A stretch of DNA of 64,000 nucleotides from Cymbomonas tetramitiformis. Taxonomy: Eukaryota; Chlorophyta; Pyramimonadophyceae; Pyramimonadales; Pyramimonadaceae. Under the pieces are notes generated by a model. That model had not been told where the DNA came from. It worked only from the letters and a program-made list of their open reading frames with translations, and searched no databases. Position 1 is the first letter of the stretch. Every line of letters begins with the position of its first letter. Both the position numbers and the translations under genes were made by a program. Below are positions 25,501-37,800 of the stretch, in pieces. The DNA lies in the NCBI GenBank assembly GCA_001247695.2, contig LGRX02027929.1, forward strand, positions 1 to 64,000, given 5' to 3'.

Positions 25501-27535
25501 GATGCTCATCCCTTCTGCAGAACGCCTTTCCGGGCCCTTGACACGCCAAGTCCACTACATATTCCCTTCAACCGCACCCTCTCAGTCTAGGGATGAGAAA
25601 TAGTGAGGCCTGGAGGTTTTTGTATTCTGCCATGAAACACGTATATCTGCAGCATGCTGCAAGAGCACCGTCTTTGCGATCCTCCGCGCTCTGTATACGC
25701 CGCAGGCTATCGCCATTGCCAAGATAAGCGCTCAAAGCAGCACCTTTGTGGGTGATGCTCAACTCGTCCAGGGGCTGTGAGACCATCGCCTACACTTTCA
25801 TGCGATCTCAAGGCATGCTACTGAACAACACCTTTGCGGTGATGCACTATTGGTCCTCGCTGCAGAACCAATCGAGTTTCCCACATCCTTCTGAGACCAA
25901 GGCCCTTTGCCCTGATACACTATGGTCCTCGCTGCAGGATGGAGCGCAGGACACTTTCTCAAGGGAATTTCCAAACCGCCCTCTCACGTCTGCACGTCTT
26001 TTCAACGGAACGCGCAGCCTCTGCCACCCTCGGCACAGAGGCCTCGCCGGGAGCAGCACCTTCGCCATGATGCGCTCGCGGTCGAACGACTTGAAGCGGT
26101 CCAGGGTGTTCACGTTGTACAGGCTTCCCCAGGCGATGTAGGGCTGAGGACCTGGGCACACAAGGCGATGTAGGGCTGAGGATCTGGCACACAAGGCGAA
26201 GCAGCTTGCTTGCGAGATGGAGGCATAAGCTGCGCTGAACAGCTGCAGGTGCAGCGACAGCACTCGCACAGGTGACTAGATGCTGCATCCCACGACCTAA
26301 GAGCTCAGGACCACACTCAGCCTGTGTTTTCTACAGCACCAGCTGTTCGCCGCAGGCATCCTCGACGTAGAAGAGAATCAGCGGAGTATAGTTCGGAGGC
26401 ATGCTGTAATGGGCGAGCCAGTGCTTTGTGAAGCAGAGCGATGCCGCGCACGGCTCTGGCGGGCCTGGAGAGGTTCACGCACCGCCGGGGGCCGCGCTGG
26501 GAGCATCTCCGTCTAGTGCCAGAGAGGTGCTTGTAAGCTGTAGCGGGGCCGAAACTGCGGAGCTGCGAGCTGGAGTGTAATAACCTATTCCTCACAAACG
26601 CACCCATTTCGGCCCCTTGTTAAGCTGCGGGTCGCAAAGGGCACAGTACCGTACTCGACTCGCAGCAGCGGGTGATCCGCCACCGTGCTGAGCCGATGTG
26701 GGGGCCCTGAAAGTCAAAGTTGCAGTGAAAGACGAGGCGCGGTAGTGCCAGTGGTTGCAACTGCTGCAAGGTGAAGATTCTTAGAGATATGCTCTCTGCG
26801 CACGACCATACTCGCAGCCCCAGGCGCAGAGCACCGGTGATGGATGGCGAATCTGCAGCACTGCACAAAGCGGGGCAAAGAGCCGCGACTATGCCTACCA
26901 CGCCAGGCACGGAGAAGGCGGTCTCTCATTCTAGCTGCAGCTCCAAGTAAACACTTGCCGCGCCGCCATATCAGATATCAGATATCAGGCCCAAGGAGCC
27001 TTGGCAAGGCAGCGCGTGTGAAAGACACGGCTCCAAAAAGCGGGGCCAATGCTGAAGTGACGCTGCAGGGCGCAAAGGTAGTTTGGCTCAAGTGTGATTG
27101 TTCAGGGCTTCAACGCAACCAAGCTGTGTGCTTATGCCGAAGATGGAGTGACAATACAGTGTGGCGGTAGCATTCACGTGCTAAGAACGGTACAGCCAAC
27201 AACGCTACCTCTGAGCACACTGCCAAACGCGGTTGTGTCATCGCGGAAACGCCCGCGCTGCGCAAAGCCAAGGGCTCGTATGGACCTCCCACGAAGCTAT
27301 CTTGGGAGCGACAGCTGGAAGCCACTTGCTTAGTTGTCGAACGACAATCGATAACTAAGAAATAAATGGCAGCGCAGGTGGGGAGCGACTCGAGGGGCAC
27401 CTTGAAGTGTGCACGGCTCCTCGGAAAGCCGGTACTTCTCAAGCTTGTTGTTGGCGAGCTCCATCCAGAAGGTGGAGTCCACAGTGCTCTGCGAGACAGG
27501 AACGAACCGTGAGGAGACTGGCAGCACGTTCGTCA
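13599..27535 (-). CDS. ATG7: ATG7, autophagy E1-like activating enzyme (21 exons placed, a few missing)
   Basis: Activates ATG8 and ATG12 for transfer to ATG3 and ATG10. Exons in order: 27401-27535, 26650-26763, 26060-26143, 25361-25479, 25117-25147, 24521-24603, 23348-23431, 22750-22867, 22462-22587, 21491-21575, 20617-20707, 20213-20313, 18665-18727, 18236-18273, 17999-18088, 17728-17782, 15982-16130, 15147-15223, 14400-14499, 14107-14156, 13599-13706 (stop TAG). Most adjacent phases agree. Family blocks seen: [20 protein letters not shown], the nucleotide-binding [53 protein letters not shown], and [10 protein letters not shown] leading into the catalytic-cysteine segment [10 protein letters not shown], then GLVPHQ and YLEDLTGL. 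Not found: the initiator exon, a microexon before 26763, part of the N-terminal domain after 24521, the segment after SYSNP, and the segment before CYFCND. About 595 of roughly 700 expected residues are accounted for. It is divergent from IFT122. Confidence 0.9.
14655..15005. repeat. 32-nt minisatellite in an ATG7 intron
   Basis: About ten near-identical units of the type cagatggcaagcttgcgtcg followed by aagctctgccct. Because 32 is not a multiple of three, the apparent ORFs over it shift frame and are not genes. It lies between the ATG7 exons at 14400-14499 and 15147-15223. Confidence 0.85.
17531..17700. repeat. about 59-nt tandem repeat in an ATG7 intron
   Basis: Three copies of caccacccattccgaggtag followed by ggggcggcac(c)gcgcatgg. 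It lies just downstream (minus strand) of the ATG7 exon at 17728-17782. Confidence 0.8.
21105..21250. repeat. two adjoining short tandem arrays in an ATG7 intron
   Basis: Three copies of cagctgaaacagctgaccgg with ccgccttat, followed by about five copies of ccttatcggctccg. Both lie between the ATG7 exons at 20617-20707 and 21491-21575. Confidence 0.8.
21655..22330. repeat. degenerate about 30-nt minisatellite in an ATG7 intron
   Basis: Some twenty copies of a unit built on ttccatctaaaacgtcccc followed by acgcgcccacccc. It fills most of the intron between the ATG7 exons at 21491-21575 and 22462-22587. It is strongly strand-asymmetric and pyrimidine-rich on the plus strand. Confidence 0.85.
23636..24012. 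repeat. 42-nt tandem repeat carrying CCAAT motifs
   Basis: About nine units of type ggagcagctcaccgccaatc, then agaggccgtgcacgcgcggatt. Every unit contains CCAATCAG and most a gtgcacgcg segment. It lies in the ATG7 intron upstream of the exon at 23348-23431. Confidence 0.85.
24680..25015. repeat. degenerate short repeat (cctcacatagcccc type)
   Basis: A roughly 10-12-nt degenerate motif, (a)tagcctcacatggcccc, is repeated across the segment with one clean 31-nt duplication (cctcacatagccctgacactctctcgcatgg type). It fills an ATG7 intron between exons at 24521-24603 and 25117-25147. Confidence 0.65.
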
Positions 27536-28852
27536 CTGTAAGTTGACGTCAATCTTCGCAGCGACAACAACTTGAAAGCAAACCACACACAGCTCTCCAG
27601 CTGTGTGGCGCCGCAACTAGCCCTGATGAGTCAGGACGAACTTCGCGCCAACGGTGTGCTGCATATGCTGCAGGGACCTGGACTCCGTAAAATTCCTGCC
27701 CACTGGATATGGCGATGTGCGCACTGGGTGTTCCGACTACGCAAAAGCAACATCGCATATTCATTTCATATATGTTTTGTTTGTCAGCGGTATTTCAAAC
27801 GCCGGTGTGACGTTGCCAGCTCGCGGGGCTGGACGGGAGAAGTCTTGGAAGAGTGCAGACGAGACGAGTGAATATATGCAACACGTGATATATCTTCAAT
27901 GGTACTCCAACCTTAGCAGAAAGCCAAGCATCCTAGCCAGATGAAAGCTCAGGAAGAACACTGTTTCAGAATTCAGCTGAGAAACTGTATAATAGTGGGG
28001 GTAAACGGTAAGCAACAAGCGTGCTGGTGTCACCTGCAAAGGCTGGAACTGCAAAACTCCCTCTGCGCCTGCTCGAAATACCGCAAATCAGAAGTATCAA
28101 AGAAGTCCGGCTTTCCAGAGGGTCAGCAAGCGAAGGGAATGTACAGCTGATATTGCCCACGCGCTCAAAGATCGCCCGAAGGTCCTTATTTCGGGGGAAA
28201 ATGTTATGTGCAGTAAGTACTTTGCGAGCTCGAAACTGGCATTCTAAAAGTGCGCTTGAATGCGCACAGTGCTTTCACCTGGAGCTGTAGTGGAGGTCGT
28301 CGAGGCCATTTTGATTTCTCCGGGGACTGAATACAAAGGCAGTAAAGCTGAGCTGAGAAACGTTTTCGAGTCCAACGCTCTGCCTTCTCAAACTCTCTTC
28401 TGGATCACTTCCGGTTCGTCTTAGAACTTTAACTTGAACTTCGAACTTGCTCTTGCACTTTCGATGATGCATCCATCATCCAAATAATTTCCTCCTCGAG
28501 CGACACGCTATGCCTACAGTATCCGCTACAGGTACGACACGAGTGTCTCACGCTCGCGCTCACGCTCACGTCTGCGTGACATGACAGTGACATGACAGGT
28601 ATGACACGATACTTGTCAGAGCTTGTGAAACGGAGACGAGAGTTCATAGGAATTCATCAATTCAATGTAAACACAAAAACAGTTCAGTTTGAAAATGCAA
28701 GTCAACAAAGCTTCAGAGAAATTTTGAACGGGGGCGACGTGCATGATGCCCCCTAGCAAGGTGTCAGATCGCACATTTCACCGATTAAGCGACTACTAAA
28801 ATTTGTTAAGTTTGGAAGTGCTGAAAACATATTGTAATAGACTCAAGACATC
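27536..28852. promoter_or_regulatory. divergent intergenic region between ATG7 and IFT122
   Basis: About 1.3 kb separates the first recognised ATG7 exon (minus) from the IFT122 start (plus). It should hold both promoters and the missing ATG7 initiator exon. No TATA box or known element could be assigned with confidence. A short (t)gacatgacag tandem run lies near 28576-28605. Confidence 0.4.
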
Positions 28853-31800
28853 ATGCGGGCCGTGGTTGCATGGTCGGACAAAGTGGTAAGCGGCACAACT
28901 CGAACACACTGCTTTGCGCGGGGGTCGTTCCAAACACAACTGCCCTGGGGAAAACATGTTTATTCCATGATTATGCGCCAGGCCTGGTACAATATGAATA
29001 TGGCACTGCCATCGGGATAGCCATTTTATGCTTCACATGTTTGCTTGAACTCGACCCCTAAAAGTTTTGTCACTCGTCTCGACACTTTCTTCCAGTTCGA
29101 ATCCCTTTAAGAAACCTAGAGGAAGGACTTTGAATATTCCAAGTTGACTGCTGAACGTTTGGGTGAAGCGAAGGGTATCTGAACCTACGTGTTTGTTTGC
29201 AACAGCCCGACCGAGATGGCGTTAAAAGCGTGTGCTACGATATCGCCTTCAAACCAGGTTTTGGACGCCTCCCCTTCAACGAGTATGGCTCCTCTGGACA
29301 GCTGCTTGTGACTTGTCTTAACCTTTGAGTGAACGACGTTTGGCTGATTTAAAGGGGTTTGGCAAAACCCCTCAGCGCGTTGCGTGTGCCACCTTTTCTA
29401 CGGATGGGCTAATCTGCTCTGAAGCTGAAGCCGTTTGTTACGATTTGCAGACGGCACGCAGCTGGTAACTGGAGTTGGTAGTCGCGTGCTTGTTTACGAT
29501 GCTGTGGACGGAGATCTGCTCCATTCCCTTAAAGGTGTTTATGCTATATACGTTATCACCTGCCCGGTACTTGGTGTCCACCGGCTTCCTTTTGCTTGCC
29601 TTGTCCAAACGTGTACAAGCTGGAGGGCCTCCAGTGTTTCTATCAGGCTATCCTAACCTTCAACCCCTGCACTTCCCCGAAGAATTGAAGCACTCCCAAA
29701 CCGTATCACGTAGCCACTGGCAGCTGTCTGAGCGCAGGTCAAAGATACGGTCCCACGACCTGCTTAATTAATTCTGTCGGTTACGTGCTCTGTGTCAGGT
29801 CATAAGGACACGGTGTACTGCGTGGCGTACAGCCGTGACGGCAAAAGGTGGGTCGATCACGTACAACTGACCCCTCCCGCGTACTTCTCCACTAAGTCAT
29901 CGCTTAGCCAGGCTCTCTCGGACGAACCGTATCAATAGAGTCCTGAGTCTCGATGTTCTTCCAGGTTTGCCTCCGGAGGCGCGGACAAAACTATTATCAT
30001 TTGGACACATAAGGTACGTGTCCTCACTTGCGGTTCCCAGCTTTCCTTGACTGGTCTGGAGCGCCTTCCCCTGTCCTGGTTGACCGCTGTCTGGAGCGCC
30101 TTCCGCTGTCCTGACTGACCACACCTGTATTGCGGCCCTCACACGAGATGTCTCGATCACATCGACGCCTTTATAATAATCGCAGCCTTTTAACAGCTCT
30201 CTGCATCTGGCGCAAAATACCTTGTGATCTGTCGCCGCGGCGCTTGTTTCAGCTTCGCCCGCACTCCCCTTCCTGTCGCGCAAGTTCGAAGTGCGTCAAC
30301 CGCTAAGTCCCTGGCGCGCCGCAGGCTGAGGGTATCTTGAAATACAGCCATAACGATGCGATCCAAAGTCTGGCATACAACCCAGTCACACAACAGGTGC
30401 GTGTCATGTCAATCCGCCCGCTCTTTCCGCAGTGTTCGAACCCTCTGTGGTGACGACCTGGAAGAGCACTTATCGTAACAGAAAACAGAAACCACCACGA
30501 AATATGTGGCAGTCATTAGCCGTCGTGGCGGTGCTTGACGCCTGGTTGAGATCTGCGAGAGGTCTTGCTTCAAACCAGGACGTTCGCAAATGGTATTTCG
30601 TTATGCAAGCGGGAATGACTTTACCATGCTCCATGCACGGGGTGTACCTTTCAGCTTGCAAGCGCGACTGCTGGCGATTTCGGACTGTGGTCCCCCGAGC
30701 AGAAGTCGGTAGCAAAGCACAAAGTCAGCAGCAAGGTGGGAAACTCGCCACACCCGCAGCCACGTGTTTTCTCCGTGCGGCTGTTGTCTTCCACCTCGGA
30801 CGGTCTGGGAAGGCAGAGCGGCCGTGGTTGGCTCTGCGCAGATCCTCAGCATGGCGTGGACGAACGACGGTCAGTATCTAGCACTTGGCCAGTTCAACGG
30901 GAACATTAGCATTCGTGATAAAGGTGGTTCAGAGAAGGTACGCCCTCCCGTACCCGGCACTGTGCTAGCAGAAAAAGCTTCTGCCTGTTGCGAGCGGCGA
31001 GTTGCAGGAGAGCGCGCGCGCTCCACCACAAGGCACAAGTTGAAGGGGGGCGAATCGAAATAGAGAAGCTCGCCTCAGCCCTACCCGCCATTCTGGTTCA
31101 CTTTGGTGCCTTTCTTGAAGTATTTTCAACACTCGCTGTGCCGCCCAGCAGTGCGTATTCGCCCCACTGAGGCGTTCTAGCGCCCGCTTGCCACACAGCT
31201 CACTGCGCCAGTTTCACCTTAGGGATGCCTTGCGTGAAGTGTTTTGAACTTGAGGCAAGGCGGGAAGTCGTCGAGTACCTCACACCTAGCTTCAGGGCCA
31301 CCCGCTGCCCCTCGTGTGTACCTCCTACCAAGCTTCAGGGCCACCCGCTGCCCCTCGTGTGTACCTCCTACCAAGCTTCAGGGCCACCCGCTGCCCCTCG
31401 TGTGTACCTCACACCAAGCTTCAGGGCCACCCGCTGCCCCTCGTGTGTACCTCCTACCAAGCTTCAGGGCCACCCGCTACCCCTCGTGTGTAGGCTGTGC
31501 GCTTGTTGGGAGCCTGTTTCGGAGTATCCACGGCGCCGTGCACCTGCGAGCAGAGCGCGCTTCACCGGAGCCTCAACTTGTGAAAATAGCCGGAGACGCC
31601 GGTGTAAGCAGGCCTCAATTGTGAAAATAGCCGGAGACGCCGGTGTAAGCAGGCCTGAACTTGTGAAAACAGCCGGAGACCCCGGTGCACGCAGGCCTCA
31701 ACGCTTACCAGCACTGCGCCAGGCGGCATAGCGTTGCCTGCTGTCCTCCTTTTCATAAGGGCCTCGGTGACTCCTTCTCGCTGCGGAGGACCATTCAGGG

Positions 31801-34800
31801 ATTGACTGCGCCGCGGCACCTCTCAAGTCACACGCAACGTCCGCAGGTGTTGATCGAGAGGACTGCACCCATCTGGACATTATGTTGGAATCCTTCACGA
31901 GATGAAGCTTATGATATACTTGCCGTCGGCTGCTGGGACGGCACTCTGTCCTTTTATCAGTTGTCCGGGATCCAGGTGAGACGTGCCAGCTGTTTCGCTT
32001 CTGACAGCCCCGAGGGGTTTAGGTTCGGCTCTCCTGCTGCTCCGCTGGTTCGCTCGAGGCCTTCCCGCCTGGAAACCTCAAACCCCCTGATGCTCTCGGC
32101 GACTCGCTGCGGCGTGCTATCTTTCCACAGGTGGGGAAGGACAAAGATATGGGCTTCGACCCGTGCTCCGTGTCCTACTTCAGCAACGGCGAATACATCT
32201 GCTGCGGAGGCACGGACAAGAAGGTGAGCTGCGCGGCTCTCCGCTGCGCCGCTTCCGCTTGCGATGCGGTGTTGGACGTCAACGCATTCGCAACTCACGT
32301 GATCCGGCTTTTGTACTCAGGTGGGGTTGATCACAAAGGAGGGAACGCGTTTAACGACGATCGCCGAGCGCGATAGCTGGTAAGCCCGTCGCCCTGGGGC
32401 CCTCCGACACTCTGACCGCGCCTTCTCCTCGGGGCGCCGAGGAGACAAGTCTACCTTCTCCACCTTCGGTACGGCTTGTACCGCCGCCTGGGAAATATAT
32501 GTCTTCAGTGGAGTGCCGGGAGGGAACCGTGCGGGGGTCACGCCCAGTAGGGTCCCTGGCAGCCAGTCGTTCCCGTGTGGCGCTTGGCGCACCCTGGTGA
32601 GGCGATCTGAGGTACGGCGAACGTGGAGCGCTCAGGGCCAGCCTGGTGTCGGGTCGCCAGGGTGTGGTGTGCGAAGCCCCGGCCGAAGCAGAACTATGTA
32701 GTGGTGGGGTGCGAGGACGGCACCATCTCGATGTATCAGCTTATTTTCAGCACCGTCCACGGCCTCTACCAGGTAGCCCTCTCGTGTTTTGCTGTTCGTG
32801 CGCGAGGGGACTCGCGCGCCCGCTGCGTGCGCTCGCTTCACACCTCGGGGCCGCTGATTTTGGGCCAAGTGGGTTTGATTCCCGCAGGATCGTTACGCGT
32901 ACCGTGACTTCATGACCGATGTCATAATCCAGCACCTCATCACGGAGCAGAAGGTACCTTTCCTGTTCCCAGGCGTGGCGTGTGTCGTGCACTGGGCTGA
33001 TACCTTGAGCTGTTTGCTCGAGGAGGCCTCCAACAACTCGAGGAGGCCCGCAGCTCGCTTGCACACAGTCACTGGGATCCTCTTTCCCTCTTCCCTCTTT
33101 CCGCATTCATCGCGCGGGATCCACGAGGGTCGACAGCCCGTTTGTTCTGCGAGATGAAGAGTGGGTGATAGAGACGTAGGACCCCGGATGTTCCAAGCAG
33201 TCCATCCTCGTAGTGCACTGCGTGCAGGCAAGAGGGTGGAACTTCATAAGGCGTGCGTGTGAAGGAGAGCACCTCTGCCTCTCTCTTCTCGATCCTTCGG
33301 CAGCTCTGAAACTGCTCGGGCACTGCAGGTTCGCATTAAATGCCGCGATTACGTAAAGAAGATAGCAGTTTATAAAGACAGACTCGCAGTGCAGCTCCCG
33401 GATCGTGTCATCATTTACGAGCTCTCTCATGACGACGCGTACGGGCCCACCAACACCCCAAGTGAAGCTTTCTTCGGGAATTAGTTTTGGACTGCTTGCT
33501 TGCAGACCTGAACGGAGAACGTGTTTTGCTTGGCATGAATTTAGCATCAGTTGAAGTGAGTATTTCCTCGTGCAAACGCACATGGATGGTGGTGGGCGCA
33601 GGTTCGATATGCACTATCGTGTGAGCACCAAGATTCAGAAGCGCCTCGACTGCAATCTGCTGGTGGTCACCTCAATGCACGTCATCCTGTGTCAGGAGAA
33701 GAAGCTACAACTCTATAGCTTTGACGGGGTGAAGGAGAGGGAGTGGGTGTTGGAGTCTGTGATCCGCTACATCAAGGTAGTGGGGGGACCCGCCGGCCGT
33801 GAGGGCTTGTTGGTGGGGCTCAAGAGTGGGCTCATTCTCAAGATCTTCATTGACAACCAGTTCCCCATCCAGCTCATCAAGCACACCACCTCCATTCGTT
33901 GTCTGGACCTCAGGTGAGCCGAAATCTCGAGCCACAAACAAGAGCTCCGTTGTCCCGATGCACTGTCCGCGCCGTTCTTCAGCTGTATGCGCCAGCGCCG
34001 CTGTCCGTGCGCTGACAGCCCTCTCGAGGCGCAGCGCTCAGCAAGATGAAGCGCAGCACAGGTTGGAGTGCTGTTGAATTCTTCCTATTGAGGGCCTTCT
34101 TCAGTGAGGTGATATGAGGCCGCTCACTCCTCGTCAGCGCCTCACTATGACGCAAGCGCCCACTTGCGGCCACAGTTGAGTCCCCCGACAATTGAGTCCC
34201 CCGAAACCGCGTGGCGCAGCGCGAGCCGCGGCAAGCTGGCGGTGGTGGACGAGAACACAAACGTCATGGTGTACGACCTGCTCTCGAAGGAGCTGCTGTT
34301 CGAGGAGAAGAACGCGAACAGCGTGGCGTGGAACACCGAGATGGAGGAGATGTTCTGCTTCTCCGGGAACGGCATGCTCTCCATCAAGACCGGCAGCTTC
34401 CCCATCCACCAGCAGAAGCTGCAGGGCTTCGTGGTGGGCTTCAAGGGCTCAAAGATCTTCTGCCTGCACTACGTCTGCATGCAGACCATCGACGTGCCGC
34501 AGTCTGCCTCCCTGTACCGCTATCTCGAGAAGCACGACTTCGCCACCGGCTACAAGGTGGCGTGCCTCGGGGTCACCGAGAGCGACTGGCGCATGCTGGC
34601 CATGGAGGCGCTGCAGGGGATGAGCTTGGAGATTGCGCGGAAGGCCTTCATCCGCGTGCGGGACATGCGCTACATCGAGCTCTTGAACCGCATCGAGCAG
34701 GGCCGCAAGACGGGCCAGGAGGACAGCCTGTACCTCGCGGAGATCCTGGCCTACCAGGGCCGCTACCAGGAAGCCGCCAAGATGTACGCCAAATGCAACC

Positions 34801-37800
34801 GCGTGGAGCTCGCTATGGAGATGTTCTCGGACCTGCGTCAGTTCGAGGAGGCCAAGGTAACTGCCCCCCTTCCTGCATCTACCCATACCATGCATATCTG
34901 ATGGGTTGGGCTCAGCGGGTGCTCAGCAAGAGCTGTGAACAGCAAGGGAGGGGGGTGCCGTGCCCACTTCGGGTCCGGCCAGGAGCTATGGACGGATCTC
35001 AGTGGTGCCAGCAGCTTGAATGTTCGCGGCAAGCATTGCGGTGGCCCGGATCTGCAATCTGGGCGTTGCGATGCCCTTGAGAATGCGGCGACTCGGCAAG
35101 CCACAGGCCGAAGCCTCTCCCTCCTGCTTTTGGCGCACTGTTGGCAGAGCAGCGCAGAGGGGTGCTTGATGTGGGCTGCGGCGCGCGGGCGGATGCGATG
35201 TGGCTGTCGGGGTACAGGCCTGGGCCGAGGAGTATGCGAAGGGCAAGGGCGACAGCACGAGCGTCCAGGAGCTCATCCATCGGCAGGCGGAGTGGTCGGA
35301 GGAAGTGAACGATTACGAGGCGGCGGCGGACATGTACCTCAAGGCCAAGAAGTACGACCGCGCCATTCAGATCATTGGCAAGAACGAGTGGGCGGACAAG
35401 CTGCTCGAGGTGATGCGCTCGCTCGGGAAGATGGAGACCAAGGCGCTGGCGCTGTGCGCCTCCTTCTTCCGCAAGTGGGGCAACCACCAGTACGCCAAGG
35501 AGACCTACATCAAGCTCGGCGACATCAAGTCGCTCATTGGCTTGCATGTCGAGTCCCATAAGTGGGACGACGCCTTCGTGCTGCTCAAGACCAACTCTGA
35601 GTACACCGACGAGGTTTACCTGCCATATGCGAAGGTTCCACCCCACTCACCCGACCTGAGCCATCGGCCCTTGCGGCTTCCGGGAGCCTTGCCATGCCCG
35701 GCAATTGATCTCTTCCCGCCACGTCAGCGTGTTTGCCCAGCGTCCCAGCTGATTTCCCAGCTGAGAGGGGACTCGTGGCTGTCCGGCATTAACACGGCTG
35801 GGACCGCGGAAGAGGGGCCCCTTGGGAAAGATGCTCGCGGCACCTTCTGACACATCTGGTCGTGGAGTCTGCTTGAGCGTTATCGCGCTTCCCGGTGGAC
35901 TCGTCGCCCCGCGAGGGCCTTGCTACGCACGAGGCCACTTGCGCGCGCGTGGGACCTCTGCCTGGGGACGATGCGATATCTGAGCAGCGCGCCGGATGCC
36001 TCGCTCCGAGGCCCTCACCTCTTGCTTTTGCCCTTGGATCCTTGCGTGTGGCCTCTGCATCCACGGCGTGAAACAAGTTGACGCCTGCCCTTCCTTTCTT
36101 GGAGATGCTCCTGGCTGGCAGACGGCACACTGTGCTGGGATGCTCATCCATGGTGTCGTGGTTCTCCCCTGGTGGGAGTCTCGTGTGACAGGGAGGGGCG
36201 TCGGCCCACCTTAGCAGCCCGCTGCGGGAGTGCTGAGGGGGGCGTCGGCCCACCTTAGCAGCCTGCTGCGGGAGTGCTGAGGGGGGCGTCGGCCCACCTT
36301 AGCAGCCTGCTGCGGGAGTGCTGAGGGGGGCGTCGGCCCACCTTAGCAGCACGCTGCGGGAGTGCTGAGGAAGAACGGGGATGGGGGGCTGACTGGCAGT
36401 ACCTGGCACTGAACGACAAGTTCGATGAAGCGCGTCTGGCGTACAAGAACGCCGGCCGGCCTGACCAGAGCACCTTCATGCTGGAGCAGCTCACTCACAA
36501 CGCCGTGATGGAAAACCGCTTCAACGACGCTGCATACTACTTCTGGCTCCTCGCCCGGGAGTGTCTCGACGAGGTCACCAACCCACCACACGCGCTCACA
36601 GAACAGGTGACCCCCCTGAACGGCCCCTCAAGTGCTCGGCATGCTGCCAGAAACTTGTCCCTAAGGTTCGTCTAGATCAATCCTCGAGTTCTCCCCCTTG
36701 GGACCCGGGGTCACCAGGGTAGTGGAAGCCGGGCTGGTTCGAGAATTGAAAACTCGTCATGGACGATGGAAACATCGCGTCCGGGTCCGTGTGACTGGTC
36801 AAATGCCATGACGATTACCCTAACAGTGACGCTCGTTTTGATAATAGAATCGCCAATAATGGGCAAATGCCGGGGCGGGGTGTCGCCATAGTCAGCATGC
36901 GCGCCTTCTGTGGAATGGCAGTGCTCTAAAGCTGAGCGGTTCTGGCACCTGCATGGCTGCTCGGCCAGTGATGGGCAGAGTGCGCTTGGAGTCGGTGGCA
37001 GCCGGTGGCGAGTGGCGATTGACAAGCGAGGCGGCTTGTGGAGCAGGATCGGCGAATGCTCGAGCGCTTCCGCGATCTGTACGAGCGCGCCCAGGTCTAC
37101 TACGCCTACTACTTCATCTACCACTGCATGGACGAGCCCTTCCACAGCGTCTTCCCCAGTACGCTGTTGAATATTGGGCGCTTTCTCCTGTGTAAATTCT
37201 CAGAGCGCCCAGAGATGCCTCTAGGTGAGTAATCCTCCCCCAGCCGTCGCCACCATCTGCGTATGTCGAACACGGGCCGGGTGGCTCCCGTCGGTGGGGA
37301 TCCGACGGTGCGCGGCGCTGAAGATTACTGGGGCGCCCTCAAAGCCCCTGCCCAGTCAGGGATCCACTGCCAGGTGGCAGTGAGCAGTGGCGAGTATGGT
37401 ATGCCTGTCCAGCAGGTCCATGAGGCATTCCGTTGCGGCGCGGGATCGCGGGCTAGGACAGGGGCGTGGCCTGTGTGCGCTCTTCCCTCTGCTAGAAGGC
37501 TCTACAAAGCGCATCTCGTACCATCCCTGCGGAGATGCCGGCCCAGACGTGGTTAACGATGCTTCTCGGCCATGCACCGCTGGCGCATTGTGATCGGATT
37601 GACTCACCCTCTGGCATTACGATTAACGGCCGAGATACTCTCTGGCTTCTTAGCAGGCATTGAAGCGCAGTGCAAGGGGTGCGCTTGCGTGGGGACGGTG
37701 ATGGACAAACCAATGATGATGCTGATGCAAGGTGGAGGGGATGGGGCTCGGGCTCGGGGCAGGCGTTTCCCTAGCGTACGTGCTGCACACGCTGGCGAAG

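Noticed and set aside
34192..35080. Long plus-strand ORFs in alternative frames over IFT122
   Set aside because: GC-rich shadow frames of exons 16-17; only the frame reading [14 protein letters not shown] matches the family.
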